From assembly GCF_000741255.1 (NCBI RefSeq), contig NZ_JGZB01000003.1, positions 1 to 64,000 of the forward strand: DNA of 64,000 nt, read 5' to 3'. The stretch is from Bifidobacterium magnum (GTDB lineage Bacteria > Actinomycetota > Actinomycetes > Actinomycetales > Bifidobacteriaceae). Made by a program: the position numbers and the translations under genes. Positions 17,500 to 25,389 of this stretch are shown piece after piece (the first letter of the stretch is position 1; every line of letters begins with the position of its first letter). The notes below the pieces were generated by a model. The model saw nothing but the letters and a program-made list of their open reading frames with translations, had not been told where the DNA came from and did not search any database.

Positions 17500-18492
17500 A
17501 TGGCTCAACGTATTATTTTGGCGGATCCGCGCGGTTTTTGCGCAGGTGTAGACCGTGCCATCCAATCGGTACAAACCATTTTGCAGGCTTCCTCGCGCGA
17601 TATTCCCGAAGGGCTCGCGCCCGTGTATGTGCGCCGCCAGATTGTGCACAACAAGCATGTGGTGGACGATTTGCACGCGCAAGGCGCCGAGTTTGTACAG
17701 GAACTGTCCGATGTTCCCGACGCGGCCGCCGAAGCCCATATTCCCGTGGTGTTCTCCGCACACGGCGTTTCCCCGGCCGTACAAAAGGAAGCGGACGAGC
17801 GTGGGCTGTGGATTGTGGACGCCACCTGCCCGCTCGTGGCCAAGGTGCACCGGGAAGTGGTGCGCTTCGTAAACAACGGATATGAAGTGGTGTATATCGG
17901 CCATCGCGGCCACGACGAGGCGGTAGGCGTGGTGGGTGAAGCGCCCGAACACGTCCATCTTATTGAAAGCGAAGCGGATGTGCCGTCACTGCATTTCGAA
18001 GAAGGCTCCAAGCTCGCATTATTGACGCAAACCACCTTGAGCGTGGACGAGACGGCGGGCACGATTCAGGCGCTTCAACAGGCGTTCCCGTGGATTGAAA
18101 TGCCGCCAAAAGCGGATATCTGCTACGCCACGAGCAACCGTCAGGGAGCGGTGAAAGAGCTTGCGCGCCAGTGCGACTGCGTCATTATTATCGGCTCGGC
18201 CAATTCTTCGAATTCCGTGCGCCTGATGGAAGTGGCGCGCGAAGCGTTAGGAGACCGAGGCCGCGCCTACCGTATCGACGATGCGGGCGAATTGCAGGAT
18301 GAATGGTTCGAAGGCGTGGAAACGGTAGGCATTTCGTCGGGAGCCTCCGTGCCCGACGAACTCGTGCAGCAGCTCGTTGAAGCGCTGCGCTCGCGCGGAT
18401 ACGGCGATGTGGAAACGCTGGATGGCGTGCGTGAAAACATGCATTTCGTGCTGCCGCCCCAGCTTAAGGAATTCCGCAAGGCGCGTGCTTAG
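17500..18492 (+). CDS. ispH: 4-hydroxy-3-methylbut-2-enyl diphosphate reductase
   Basis: IspH makes IPP and DMAPP in the last step of the MEP isoprenoid pathway. This 330-residue protein has the three conserved Cys of its iron-sulfur site: DPRGFCAGVDRAI near 15, VDATCPLVAKVH near 105, and ICYATSNRQGAV near 208. FSAHGVSP and SNSSNSVRL are also present. The ATG at 17500 follows a TACTAT box by 7 bases without a Shine-Dalgarno sequence; an in-frame ATG at 17491 overlaps the box. Its end overlaps the stop of convergent crcB by 4 bases. Confidence 0.95.
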   Translation: MAQRIILADPRGFCAGVDRAIQSVQTILQASSRDIPEGLAPVYVRRQIVHNKHVVDDLHAQGAEFVQELSDVPDAAAEAHIPVVFSAHGVSPAVQKEADERGLWIVDATCPLVAKVHREVVRFVNNGYEVVYIGHRGHDEAVGVVGEAPEHVHLIESEADVPSLHFEEGSKLALLTQTTLSVDETAGTIQALQQAFPWIEMPPKADICYATSNRQGAVKELARQCDCVIIIGSANSSNSVRLMEVAREALGDRGRAYRIDDAGELQDEWFEGVETVGISSGASVPDELVQQLVEALRSRGYGDVETLDGVRENMHFVLPPQLKEFRKARA

Positions 18493-18872
18493 GCGACAGC
18501 GGCCTTGCCGGCCAAGGTGCCGAGCATGACGCCGAGTACACACAGCACCACGCTGGCCACAATGTAGAGCAATGCGAACGGCCAGCGGTTCGATTCAAGC
18601 AGCGTGAAGGTTTCCAGGCTGAAAGTGGAGAAGGTGGTGAAGCCGCCGCAGAAGCCCGTTTTCAATACCAGGTTCAACCGCGGATCCATGCCGCGGTTGA
18701 GCGCGATGGCCGCCACGAAGCCGATAATGAACGAGCCGAGCACGTTGACGAACAGTGTGAGCAATGAGAAGTCGCCGATCTTGCCGAAATTCATGCCGCA
18801 AATCAGGTAACGCGCGATCGAACCGGCGCAACCGCCCAGTCCCACAAAAATGCAATTGATGAGTAAAGCCAT
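18489..18872 (-). CDS. crcB: fluoride exporter CrcB/Fluc
   Basis: Fluc channels export fluoride across the cytoplasmic membrane as dual-topology dimers. This 127-residue protein has four membrane segments, GGCAGSIARY in the first, the NVLGSFIIG segment, and GFCGGFTTFSTFSLE, the signature with the pore Phe and Ser/Thr residues. Many Gram-positives carry two adjacent genes; only one is seen here, and no fluoride riboswitch is evident in the 159 bases before it. A TATATT box lies 8 bases before the ATG, so the mRNA may be leaderless. Confidence 0.93.
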   Translation of the reverse strand: MALLINCIFVGLGGCAGSIARYLICGMNFGKIGDFSLLTLFVNVLGSFIIGFVAAIALNRGMDPRLNLVLKTGFCGGFTTFSTFSLETFTLLESNRWPFALLYIVASVVLCVLGVMLGTLAGKAAVA

Positions 18873-18880
18873 GTCCACCA

Positions 18881-18886
18881 AATATA
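18881..18886 (-). promoter_or_regulatory. -10 box of a possibly leaderless crcB mRNA
   Basis: TATATT on the minus strand is followed by 8 bases and the ATG at 18872. Confidence 0.4.
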
Positions 18887-18914
18887 TTCATTAGCTGAGA
18901 AAATGCGCAATTCG

Positions 18915-18944
18915 TTGCCTTAAGTCAAGCAAATCCATTAGAGT
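18915..18944 (+). promoter_or_regulatory. candidate promoter of gap
   Basis: TTGCCT (18915-18920) and TAGAGT (18939-18944) are spaced by 18 bases. They would give a leader of about 80 bases before the gap start, which has the strong site AAGGGAG. Confidence 0.4.
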
Positions 18945-19031
18945 GGAACCGTTGGTTAACCACAGGTTTCCCCTCCTCGCGGCGCGCAAGCGCCTTGTGG
19001 CGGCGGAAATCTACCCTCAAGGGAGAACTAC

Positions 19032-20090
19032 ATGACAGTTAAGATTGGTATCAACGGCTTTGGCCGCATTGGTCGTCTGGCTTTCCGTCGTATCTTCGAG
19101 CTCCAGGCTCGTGGCGGCGAGGCTGCCGGCATCGAAGTCGCAGCTATCAATGATCTGACCACTCCGGCGACGCTGGCCTACCTGCTGAAGTACGACAGCA
19201 CGCACGGCACCTTCCGTCACGACGATGGCACCCCGGTCGACGTCAAGTCCACCGAGAACTCCATCATCGTTGATGGCAAGGAATACAAGGTCTACGCCGA
19301 GATGGACGCCAACAACATCCCGTGGGTTGCGAACGACGGTGTTGAGTACGTGCTCGAGTGCACCGGCTTCTACACCTCCGCCGAGAAGTCCCAGGCTCAC
19401 ATCAACGCTGGCGCCAAGAAGGTCCTGATCTCCGCTCCTGCCAAGGACGAGACCACCCCGACCGTCGTGTTCGGCGTGAACCACGAGATCCTCAAGGCTT
19501 CCGACATCATCGTGTCCGCTGGCTCCTGCACCACCAACTCGATGGCTGCAATGGTCAAGCTGCTCGACGAGAAGTGGGGCATCAAGGCTGGCTTCATGAC
19601 CACGATCCACGCTTACACGGGAACCCAGATGCTTCTGGACGGCCCGCGTGGCAACAAGACCGGCCGCAACCTGCGCGCAGCCGCCATCAACACGATCGCC
19701 CACTCCACCGGTGCCGCCAAGGCTATCGGCAAGGTTGTGCCGTCCGTGAATGGCAAGCTGCAGGGCCACGCCCAGCGCGTCCAGGTGCCGGACGGATCCG
19801 TCACCGAGCTGACGACCGTGCTGAACACCAAGACCACCGCTGATGAGATCAACGCAGCCTTCAAGGACGCATTCGAGAACTGCGACTTCTACGGCTACAA
19901 CGACGAGGGCATCGTGTCCTCCGACATCATCGGCGACACCCACGGCGGCGTGTTCGACCCGACCCAGACCGACGTGAACGAAGTGGACGGCCTGACCATG
20001 GCTCGCACCGTCTCCTTCTACGACAACGAGTACGGCTTCACCTCCAACATGATCCGTACGCTGCTGTACTTCGCCGAGATCTCCGAGTGA
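19032..20090 (+). CDS. gap: glyceraldehyde-3-phosphate dehydrogenase, type I
   Basis: GAPDH oxidises glyceraldehyde-3-P to 1,3-bisphosphoglycerate in the lower part of the bifid shunt and glycolysis. This 352-residue protein has the NAD site [17 protein letters not shown], the catalytic [11 protein letters not shown] with Cys, THAYTGTQ, and the C-terminal WYDNE-like FYDNEYGF. Codon use is strongly biased to C/G-ending optimal codons, as in a highly expressed gene. CAAGGGAG precedes the ATG. It is monocistronic, ending at a terminator at 20128-20163. Confidence 0.97.
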   Translation: MTVKIGINGFGRIGRLAFRRIFELQARGGEAAGIEVAAINDLTTPATLAYLLKYDSTHGTFRHDDGTPVDVKSTENSIIVDGKEYKVYAEMDANNIPWVANDGVEYVLECTGFYTSAEKSQAHINAGAKKVLISAPAKDETTPTVVFGVNHEILKASDIIVSAGSCTTNSMAAMVKLLDEKWGIKAGFMTTIHAYTGTQMLLDGPRGNKTGRNLRAAAINTIAHSTGAAKAIGKVVPSVNGKLQGHAQRVQVPDGSVTELTTVLNTKTTADEINAAFKDAFENCDFYGYNDEGIVSSDIIGDTHGGVFDPTQTDVNEVDGLTMARTVSFYDNEYGFTSNMIRTLLYFAEISE

Positions 20091-20127
20091 GCTTTCGCCA
20101 AGTAATCAGCCGTTGAAACGGTTCTGA

Positions 20128-20163
20128 AAAAGGCCTTCCGGCTTATGCTGGGAGGCCTTTTGC
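20128..20163 (+). terminator. intrinsic terminator of gap
   Basis: AAAAGGCCTTCC pairs with GGGAGGCCTTTT (one G-T pair) around a 10-base loop, then TGCTG. Confidence 0.85.
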
Positions 20164-20196
20164 TGTAAGTGGAGGCTTCGAAGTTACGCACGTCCC

Positions 20197-20202
20197 TAAG
20201 AT
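20197..20202 (+). promoter_or_regulatory. -10 box of a predicted leaderless ybaK mRNA
   Basis: TAAGAT, then GGGCCGT, then ATG at 20210. An in-frame ATG at 20201 lies inside the box and is not a likely start. Confidence 0.5.
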
Positions 20203-20209
20203 GGGCCGT

Positions 20210-20713
20210 ATGAGCAAGAAGAAGCATGCAAAAGGAACCGCATCCACTCCGGCGACTGTGGAACTCGACAAGGCCGGCATCACGTTCACGCTATATGAAT
20301 ACGAACATTCCAATGATTCCGAGGAAGGCTTTGGCTTGGAAGGCGCCCACAAACTCGGCATCGATCCGCACAAGGTCTACAAGACGCTGATGGCCGACAC
20401 GGGCAGCGAGCGCGTCATTGGCGTGGTGCCCGTGGCAGGCCATATGGATTTGAAAAAATTGGCGGCCGCAGTGGGCGCCAAAAAGGCGCAAATGGCCGAT
20501 CCGAAAGTGGCCATGCGTGAGAGCGGTTACGTGGTGGGCGGCATTTCGCCGCTTGGCCAGCGCACGAGGCACACCACCGTACTTGACGAATCGGTGCTGG
20601 AATTCGACGAGGTGCTCGTTTCGGGCGGCAAGCGCGGCATGAGCGTGGGAGTCAAGCCCGAGGACCTGATCGCCGTGCTGCACGCGAGCGTGGCGCCTAT
20701 TGCCGCGGACTGA
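20210..20713 (+). CDS. ybaK: Cys-tRNA(Pro) deacylase YbaK/EbsC family
   Basis: This 167-residue protein hydrolyses mischarged Cys-tRNA(Pro) made by ProRS. The INS-like fold is recognised by HKVYKTLM, the VVPVAGHMDLKKLA segment, the MADPKVAMRESGYVVGGISP motif with the GGISP loop, and FDEVLVSGGKRG. The ATG at 20210 follows a TAAGAT box by 7 bases. Its last 17 bases overlap the end of thiN on the other strand. Confidence 0.92.
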   Translation: MSKKKHAKGTASTPATVELDKAGITFTLYEYEHSNDSEEGFGLEGAHKLGIDPHKVYKTLMADTGSERVIGVVPVAGHMDLKKLAAAVGAKKAQMADPKVAMRESGYVVGGISPLGQRTRHTTVLDESVLEFDEVLVSGGKRGMSVGVKPEDLIAVLHASVAPIAAD

Positions 20714-21431
20714 CCAGCGCGCTGGACACGGCCGTGCTCAGCGGCCCCAAATCTCCGGAAAACTCGTGAAAAAGCGTGCGCGAGGGCGTGGGTGTGCCGG
20801 CGGGGAATGTGACGAGCAGCGTGCCGTGCTCCACACTGATCGAGGCCTCGGATCCGCTGATGAGCTCATTGCTTACGCCGTTGACATGCGTGTTGTCCAT
20901 CGTCGCGTCGACAAGCTCGTATTTCAGACCATGTTCATTGACGCCGCGCGCCGTGTCATTATGGGCGAAGGCCGACACGTATTTGGGTCCGTCGGTGAAG
21001 GTTTGCGCGGCGAAATGCAGCGCGCCGTCACATACGGCCGTTACCGTCAGTCCGTCCCCGTATACGTAAGCGGCGCCGCCATGCTCGCACACCAGCGCCG
21101 TAAGCTGCAGCGTTGCTATCGTATGGTCGATGCGTCCGCCTAGCGCGCCATAAATATGGAACTCGCGCGCGCCGTGCGCCCAACCAAGTTTCAGCGCACT
21201 TAATAAATCGGGATCGTCCTTTTCAGGCGGCAGCACGATCGTACGGTCGCTATGGTGCGGATGACGCGCGGCGGAATCGAAATCCCCCACAATATAGTCG
21301 GGAGTGATTCCCGCTTCCGCGGCATGGTCGAGGCCGCCGTCCGCCGCAATAATGAGCGCGCGATCGTCTGGAAGAAGGGGAGCCGCGTAATACTCGCCGG
21401 CCGCAAAAATGACGCATCGATTGTTTTCCAT
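20697..21431 (-). CDS. thiN: thiamine pyrophosphokinase
   Basis: ThiN converts thiamine to TPP using ATP. This 244-residue protein has the characteristic IIAADGGLDHA, PDYIVGDFDSA, PEKDDPDLLSALKLG and GALGGRIDHTIATL blocks in the N-terminal domain, and a C-terminal thiamine-binding beta domain. The ATG at 21431 fits the family N-terminus (ENNRCVIFAAGEYY); the frame is open far upstream without family similarity. A TACGCT box lies 7 bases before the ATG with no clear Shine-Dalgarno. No TPP riboswitch is visible upstream. Confidence 0.9.
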   Translation of the reverse strand: MENNRCVIFAAGEYYAAPLLPDDRALIIAADGGLDHAAEAGITPDYIVGDFDSAARHPHHSDRTIVLPPEKDDPDLLSALKLGWAHGAREFHIYGALGGRIDHTIATLQLTALVCEHGGAAYVYGDGLTVTAVCDGALHFAAQTFTDGPKYVSAFAHNDTARGVNEHGLKYELVDATMDNTHVNGVSNELISGSEASISVEHGTLLVTFPAGTPTPSRTLFHEFSGDLGPLSTAVSSALVSPRQ

Positions 21432-21438
21432 GATTTCC

Positions 21439-21444
21439 AGCGTA
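21439..21444 (-). promoter_or_regulatory. -10 box of a possibly leaderless thiN mRNA
   Basis: TACGCT on the minus strand, then 7 bases (GGAAATC), then ATG at 21431. Confidence 0.4.
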
Positions 21445-21539
21445 CCGGCGCGCGTTCCGTTATGCGTCTCGCTCACGGAATCCGGAAACCATGCGCGACA
21501 CGCGGACGATGGACAGTCCCCGAATGTCAATGGCGCAAG

Positions 21540-21777
21540 TATAGTAGTGATTTGGCTTGAGAATATCAAGAAAGCGGGAAACCCACCTGGAAGCCTGTTA
21601 TGGTTTCGGGTCCACAGCATTACGCTGCATCTCCGTACGATTATGGATGGCGGAGACCGGTGCGAGTCACCAGATGAATGTGTGCAATATGTGCGCGGAT
21701 AGTCGCGTGCCGTTGTTGTGGATCGACTATGAGACTTTCGGTGCCTGCTGCAGAACCATTTTAGGATTGGAGTCATC
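21540..21777 (+). promoter_or_regulatory. promoter and structured leader of infC-rpmI-rplT
   Basis: The 346 bases between thiN and infC hold no gene. TATAGT at 21540-21545 is a candidate -10 box. After it come several small potential hairpins: GGGAAACCC near 21580, CAGC/GCTG at 21615-21627, CTCCG/CGGAG at 21631-21655 and GGTG/CACC at 21659-21671. L20- or IF3-binding leaders control this operon in other bacteria, so a translation-linked control element is plausible. The fold was judged by eye. It did not match a riboswitch class that I know. Confidence 0.45.
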
Positions 21778-22434
21778 ATTAGCGACGAACCACGCATTAA
21801 TGACGAGATTCGCGTCTCCCAAGTACGCCTTATTGGACCGAACGGTGAACAGGTGGGAGTCATTGCGACTTCCGTTGCATTGAACCTGGCTAAGGAAGCG
21901 AACCTTGATCTCGTCGAGGTAGCGCCTAATGCCAAGCCTCCGGTTGCCAAGCTTATTGACTATGGCAAGTTCAAGTACAACGAAAAGATCAAGCAGCGCG
22001 AAGCTCGCCGTAACCAGAACACGGCCGAGATCAAGGAGATCCGCTTCCGCCTGAAGATCGACGAACACGACTTCGAAGTGAAGAAGGGCCATGTGGTCCG
22101 CTTCCTCGAGGGTGGCGACAAGGTCAAGGTCACGATTATGCTTCGCGGCCGTGAACAGTCCCGTCCGATCGGCGGTGTCGAACTCCTGCAGCGTCTGGCT
22201 GACGAAGTTTCCGAGTACGGTTCCGTTGAGTTCGCTCCAAAGCAGGAGGGACGCAACATCATCATGACGTTGGCGCCAAAGGGCAAGAAGGTGCACACGC
22301 AGTCGGAACAGCGCCGTCGCGGCGCCGAGTCCCGCGCGGAACGCCAGGCCCGCCAGGCTGCCCGCTTGGCCGCCAAGCAGGAAGCGAAGGCTAAGGCCGC
22401 TGAAGAAGCCAAGTCCACGGTAGCCACCGCGTAA
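21778..22434 (+). CDS. infC: translation initiation factor IF-3, predicted AUU start
   Basis: IF-3 prevents early 50S joining and checks the start codon. The frame contains the whole protein: [19 protein letters not shown] at the N-terminus, the lysine-rich linker with [17 protein letters not shown], and the C-terminal domain with [17 protein letters not shown]. No ATG, GTG or TTG exists in frame from 21733 up to the conserved N-terminus. GGAG at 21769-21772 lies 5 bases before ATT at 21778, so AUU is the likely start, as in E. coli infC, giving 218 residues. ATC at 21775 is possible. The first GTG is at 21853, inside the domain. The tail of about 35 residues is Ala/Lys/Glu rich. Confidence 0.9.
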   Translation: MSDEPRINDEIRVSQVRLIGPNGEQVGVIATSVALNLAKEANLDLVEVAPNAKPPVAKLIDYGKFKYNEKIKQREARRNQNTAEIKEIRFRLKIDEHDFEVKKGHVVRFLEGGDKVKVTIMLRGREQSRPIGGVELLQRLADEVSEYGSVEFAPKQEGRNIIMTLAPKGKKVHTQSEQRRRGAESRAERQARQAARLAAKQEAKAKAAEEAKSTVATA

Positions 22435-22472
22435 CAGACTTCCGAAAAGAAGAATTAATAAGGAGGGCAGCA

Positions 22473-22667
22473 ATGCCGAAGATGAAGACAAATTCCGCCG
22501 CCAAGAAGCGCGTTCGCGCCACCGGTACCGGCAAGTTGATGCACCAGGGCTGCGGCATGCGCCACAACCTTGAGCACAAGTCCGCTAAGAAGCGTCGTGC
22601 ACTGAGCCGTGACGAAGTGCTCGCCACGTCGCAGGCCAAGAAGATGAGGGGTCTGCTGGGCCGCTGA
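22473..22667 (+). CDS. rpmI: 50S ribosomal protein L35 (bL35)
   Basis: This 64-residue protein has the family start [18 protein letters not shown] and the [12 protein letters not shown] block. AAGGAGGG precedes the ATG. It lies 38 bases after infC and 48 before rplT in the standard infC-rpmI-rplT order. Confidence 0.97.
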   Translation: MPKMKTNSAAKKRVRATGTGKLMHQGCGMRHNLEHKSAKKRRALSRDEVLATSQAKKMRGLLGR

Positions 22668-22715
22668 GCTGCAGCAAGACAACTAGAGACTGTAATAGAA
22701 AGCTGAGGAATTACT

Positions 22716-23099
22716 ATGGCACGTGTCAAGCGCGCAGTGAACGCCCACAAGAAGCGTCGCGTTGTTCTCGAAAGGGCTTCGGGTTACCGCGGCCAGCGTT
22801 CCCGCCTGTACCGCAAGGCTAAGGAACAGCTGCTCCACTCCTTTACTTACAACTTCCGCGACCGCAAGGCTCGCAAGGCTGACTTCCGCAAGCTGTGGAT
22901 CCAGCGCATCAACGCCGCTGTGCGCGCTGAAGGCATGACCTACAACCGCTTCATGCAGGGCCTGCGTCTGGCCGGCATCGAACTGGATCGCCGCGCTCTG
23001 GCTGAGCTCGCCGTTTCCGACGCCGAGACCTTCAAGGCTCTCGTCGAGGCCGCCAAGGCCGCTCTGCCGGAAGACGTCAACGCTCCGGTGGCTGCCTGA
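22716..23099 (+). CDS. rplT: 50S ribosomal protein L20 (bL20)
   Basis: This 127-residue assembly protein has [36 protein letters not shown] and [18 protein letters not shown], all family signatures. The last 10 residues are an Ala-rich tail. It is the last gene of the operon, followed by a strong terminator. In other bacteria L20 represses this operon by binding its leader. Confidence 0.97.
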   Translation: MARVKRAVNAHKKRRVVLERASGYRGQRSRLYRKAKEQLLHSFTYNFRDRKARKADFRKLWIQRINAAVRAEGMTYNRFMQGLRLAGIELDRRALAELAVSDAETFKALVEAAKAALPEDVNAPVAA

Positions 23100-23121
23100 T
23101 TCATTCTGAATCGTAGTGTGT

Positions 23122-23156
23122 AAAAGGCTCCGCATTGATATGCGGGGCCTTTTTTG
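23122..23156 (+). terminator. intrinsic terminator of the infC operon
   Basis: AAAAGGCTCCGCA pairs with TGCGGGGCCTTTT around a 6-base loop and runs into six T. Confidence 0.88.
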
Positions 23157-23223
23157 TATAGGTAAGCGGGTTTGCGCGCATTGCCGTGGAGGATATCTTC
23201 GATTCTTGGAATTGGGGATAACT

Positions 23224-23271
23224 TCTGCATTTTGAGACAGACACGCCGGGGTTTGTGTCTCAAAATGCAGA
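23224..23271. repeat. perfect 16-base inverted repeat in front of xerD
   Basis: TCTGCATTTTGAGACA (23224-23239) and TGTCTCAAAATGCAGA (23256-23271) are exact reverse complements with a 16-base spacer. The right arm ends 13 bases before the xerD start and overlaps the region of its ribosome-binding site. It has no T-run after it in either direction. It could be a regulator site, an RNA attenuator or a remnant of a mobile repeat. Confidence 0.8.
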
Positions 23272-23284
23272 GGAGAAAGCCAAA

Positions 23285-24217
23285 ATGACTGGTATGAATA
23301 GTGGTATGGACGAACTGGTAACGCAATTTTTGGAATATATCGGAGTGGAACGCGGCCTATCTCCGGCCACCGTAAGCGCCTACCAGTCCGACTTGGCGAT
23401 GTACCGCGAGTGGTTGGAGCGGCACGGCGTGGAAGATGCGGCCGCTATCAGCCAGGATGATGTGGAACAGTTCGTGGCATGGATGCATGAAGACGGGCAA
23501 AGCGCCACAAGCATTTCGCGTCGTTTGGCCAGCGTGCACATGTTCCACCGGTTCCTGCTGAACAACGGTGACGTGGTTGCGGACGTGTCCGCGGCGGTAA
23601 AACCGCCAAAAAACGCGCAGACCCTGCCCGATGTACTCACCGTGGAACAGGTCTCGGCGCTGTTGGACGCGGCAACTCCCGTAGTGGACGATCCCGTACA
23701 GCTGCGCGACAAAGCATTGCTCGAATTCTTGTATGCCACGGGATGCCGCGTTTCTGAGGCGACGGGCGCGGACCTCAATGATGTGGACATGGAAAACCGG
23801 CTTGTCAAGCTTACGGGTAAAGGCAACAAGCAGCGTTTGGTGCCATTGGGCAGCTATGCGCTTAAAGCGCTGGAACAATATGTGGCGCAAGGCCGTGAGC
23901 GCCTGGAAGCCAAATCTACGGGAGCGCGTGAGCGTCGCGCCATTTTCCTCAACAAGCGCGGCAAACGCTTGAGCCGGCAGTCGGCGTGGGAAGTGATCGC
24001 GCAGGCGGGGGAGCGCGCGCATTTGCCCGTGGCGCTCCACCCGCATACGCTGCGCCATTCGTGCGCCACGCATTTGCTGGCCGGAGGCATGGATGTGCGC
24101 ACGGTGCAGGAGATGCTGGGCCACGCCTCGGTGACCACCACGCAGCGCTATACGCATGTGACGCCCGATGCGCTGATCGAGACGTATATCATGTCGCATC
24201 CGCGCGCACGGGGATAA
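23285..24217 (+). CDS. xerD: tyrosine recombinase XerD
   Basis: XerD resolves chromosome dimers at dif with XerC, driven by FtsK (also in this window). This 310-residue protein has an N-terminal SAM-like core-binding domain (about 10-95) and a catalytic domain with the residues Arg in TGCRVSEATG, Lys in GKGNKQR, HTLRHSCATHLL (His-Arg), GHASVTTTQ (His) and the nucleophile Tyr in RYTHV. ATG at 23285 follows GAGGAGAAAG. It lies downstream of rplT and its position between core genes makes a phage integrase unlikely. Confidence 0.92.
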   Translation: MTGMNSGMDELVTQFLEYIGVERGLSPATVSAYQSDLAMYREWLERHGVEDAAAISQDDVEQFVAWMHEDGQSATSISRRLASVHMFHRFLLNNGDVVADVSAAVKPPKNAQTLPDVLTVEQVSALLDAATPVVDDPVQLRDKALLEFLYATGCRVSEATGADLNDVDMENRLVKLTGKGNKQRLVPLGSYALKALEQYVAQGRERLEAKSTGARERRAIFLNKRGKRLSRQSAWEVIAQAGERAHLPVALHPHTLRHSCATHLLAGGMDVRTVQEMLGHASVTTTQRYTHVTPDALIETYIMSHPRARG

Positions 24218-24358
24218 CCTATAAAATCCGCAGCTTAAAAAGCCGCATAATATTGCGCTGTTGCGCATAATTTGTGTGATTGACGCGTTACACTAGGAGT
24301 TTGGCGAAATAACAGGGGCGTGGAACGTGGCGGTATGAACGTTCCCGTAATGAACTGA

Positions 24359-24364
24359 TAGAGT
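24359..24364 (+). promoter_or_regulatory. -10 box of a predicted leaderless parA mRNA
   Basis: TAGAGT, then GTGAAGT, then ATG at 24372. No good Shine-Dalgarno sequence is present. Confidence 0.45.
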
Positions 24365-24371
24365 GTGAAGT

Positions 24372-25211
24372 ATGCCTACGGATTTGCTTGGACGTGAATA
24401 TGCCACCTTCCCGGTGCCCAAACCATTGCAGCAGCATGGTCCGGCACGTGTTATTGCCATGTGCAACCAGAAGGGCGGGGTGGGCAAAACTACCAGTTCC
24501 ATTAATATTGCCGGCGCGCTTATGCAATACGGCAGGCGCGTGCTTATTGTGGATTTCGACCCGCAGGGTGCTGCGACGGTCGGGTTGGGCATCAACGCGA
24601 ACGCCGTGGAGAATACCGTATACACGGCGTTGTTCAATCCGCGTATTGATGTGCACGACGTGATCCAGCACACGAAATTTGACAATCTTGACGTGATGCC
24701 GGCCAATATCGACCTTTCCGCGGCCGAATTGCAACTCGTGACGGAAGTGGCCCGCGAGCAGGTGCTGGCCAGTGTGCTGCGTCCCATCCGCAACGAATAT
24801 GACGTGATCATCATTGACTGCCAGCCGTCGTTGGGCCTGCTGACCGTCAACGCGCTTACGGCGGCCGACGGCGTGATCATTCCTGTGGCCGCAGAATTCT
24901 TCGCATTGCGTGGCGTGGCATTGCTCATGCAATCCATTGAGAAGGTGCAGGCGCGCATCAATCCGTCGCTGGAAGTCTATGGCGTGCTTGTCACCATGTT
25001 CACGCGCACGTTGCATTGCGATGAAGTGTTGCAGCGCATTTACGAAGCGTTCGGAGACAAGGTCTTCCATACGGTGATCGCGCGTTCGATCAAGCTTCCG
25101 GACGCGAATGTGGCGGCCGAGCCGATCACCACGTTCCTGCCGAACCACAAGACGGCCAAGGAGTACCGCGAGGTGGCGCGCGAGCTTGTCGCCCGCGGCA
25201 TTGTGGCCTGA
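24372..25211 (+). CDS. ParA/Soj-family partition ATPase
   Basis: This 279-residue deviant Walker ATPase has KGGVGKTTSSINIAG at 34-48, the DFDPQGAATVGLG motif A', and DVIIIDCQPSLGLLTVNAL as Walker B. Such proteins drive DNA segregation or cell positioning with a partner. No parB follows; typA is next. ParA proteins in this xerD neighbourhood are often followed by scpA/scpB, which are absent here. About 20 residues precede the ATPase core. Confidence 0.87.
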   Translation: MPTDLLGREYATFPVPKPLQQHGPARVIAMCNQKGGVGKTTSSINIAGALMQYGRRVLIVDFDPQGAATVGLGINANAVENTVYTALFNPRIDVHDVIQHTKFDNLDVMPANIDLSAAELQLVTEVAREQVLASVLRPIRNEYDVIIIDCQPSLGLLTVNALTAADGVIIPVAAEFFALRGVALLMQSIEKVQARINPSLEVYGVLVTMFTRTLHCDEVLQRIYEAFGDKVFHTVIARSIKLPDANVAAEPITTFLPNHKTAKEYREVARELVARGIVA

Positions 25212-25389
25212 AATTCCTGTACAGTAGCCGCCGTGGTATGCGCCATGGCGGCGCAAGCATGCCCGCAACACCCCCTGTCGAACAATGTCAGTATCATGGC
25301 ACTGTTTGTGCGTAAACGCACTGATCATACTTTTGTCACTTTTTCGTACGCAAAGTTTGTAGAACAAGAAAAACAGGAGAGGCTATTTC

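Noticed and set aside
21540..21720. Resemblance of part of the infC leader (CCGGTG then GAGTCACC) to a cobalamin riboswitch core
   Set aside because: Only a short hairpin matches; the GCCACTG box and the AGTCAGGA end of that class are absent, and the gene is unrelated to B12.
20697..21950. 417-codon form of the thiamine pyrophosphokinase
   Set aside because: The extra N-terminus crosses the intergenic leader and part of infC; the family N-terminus starts at 21431.
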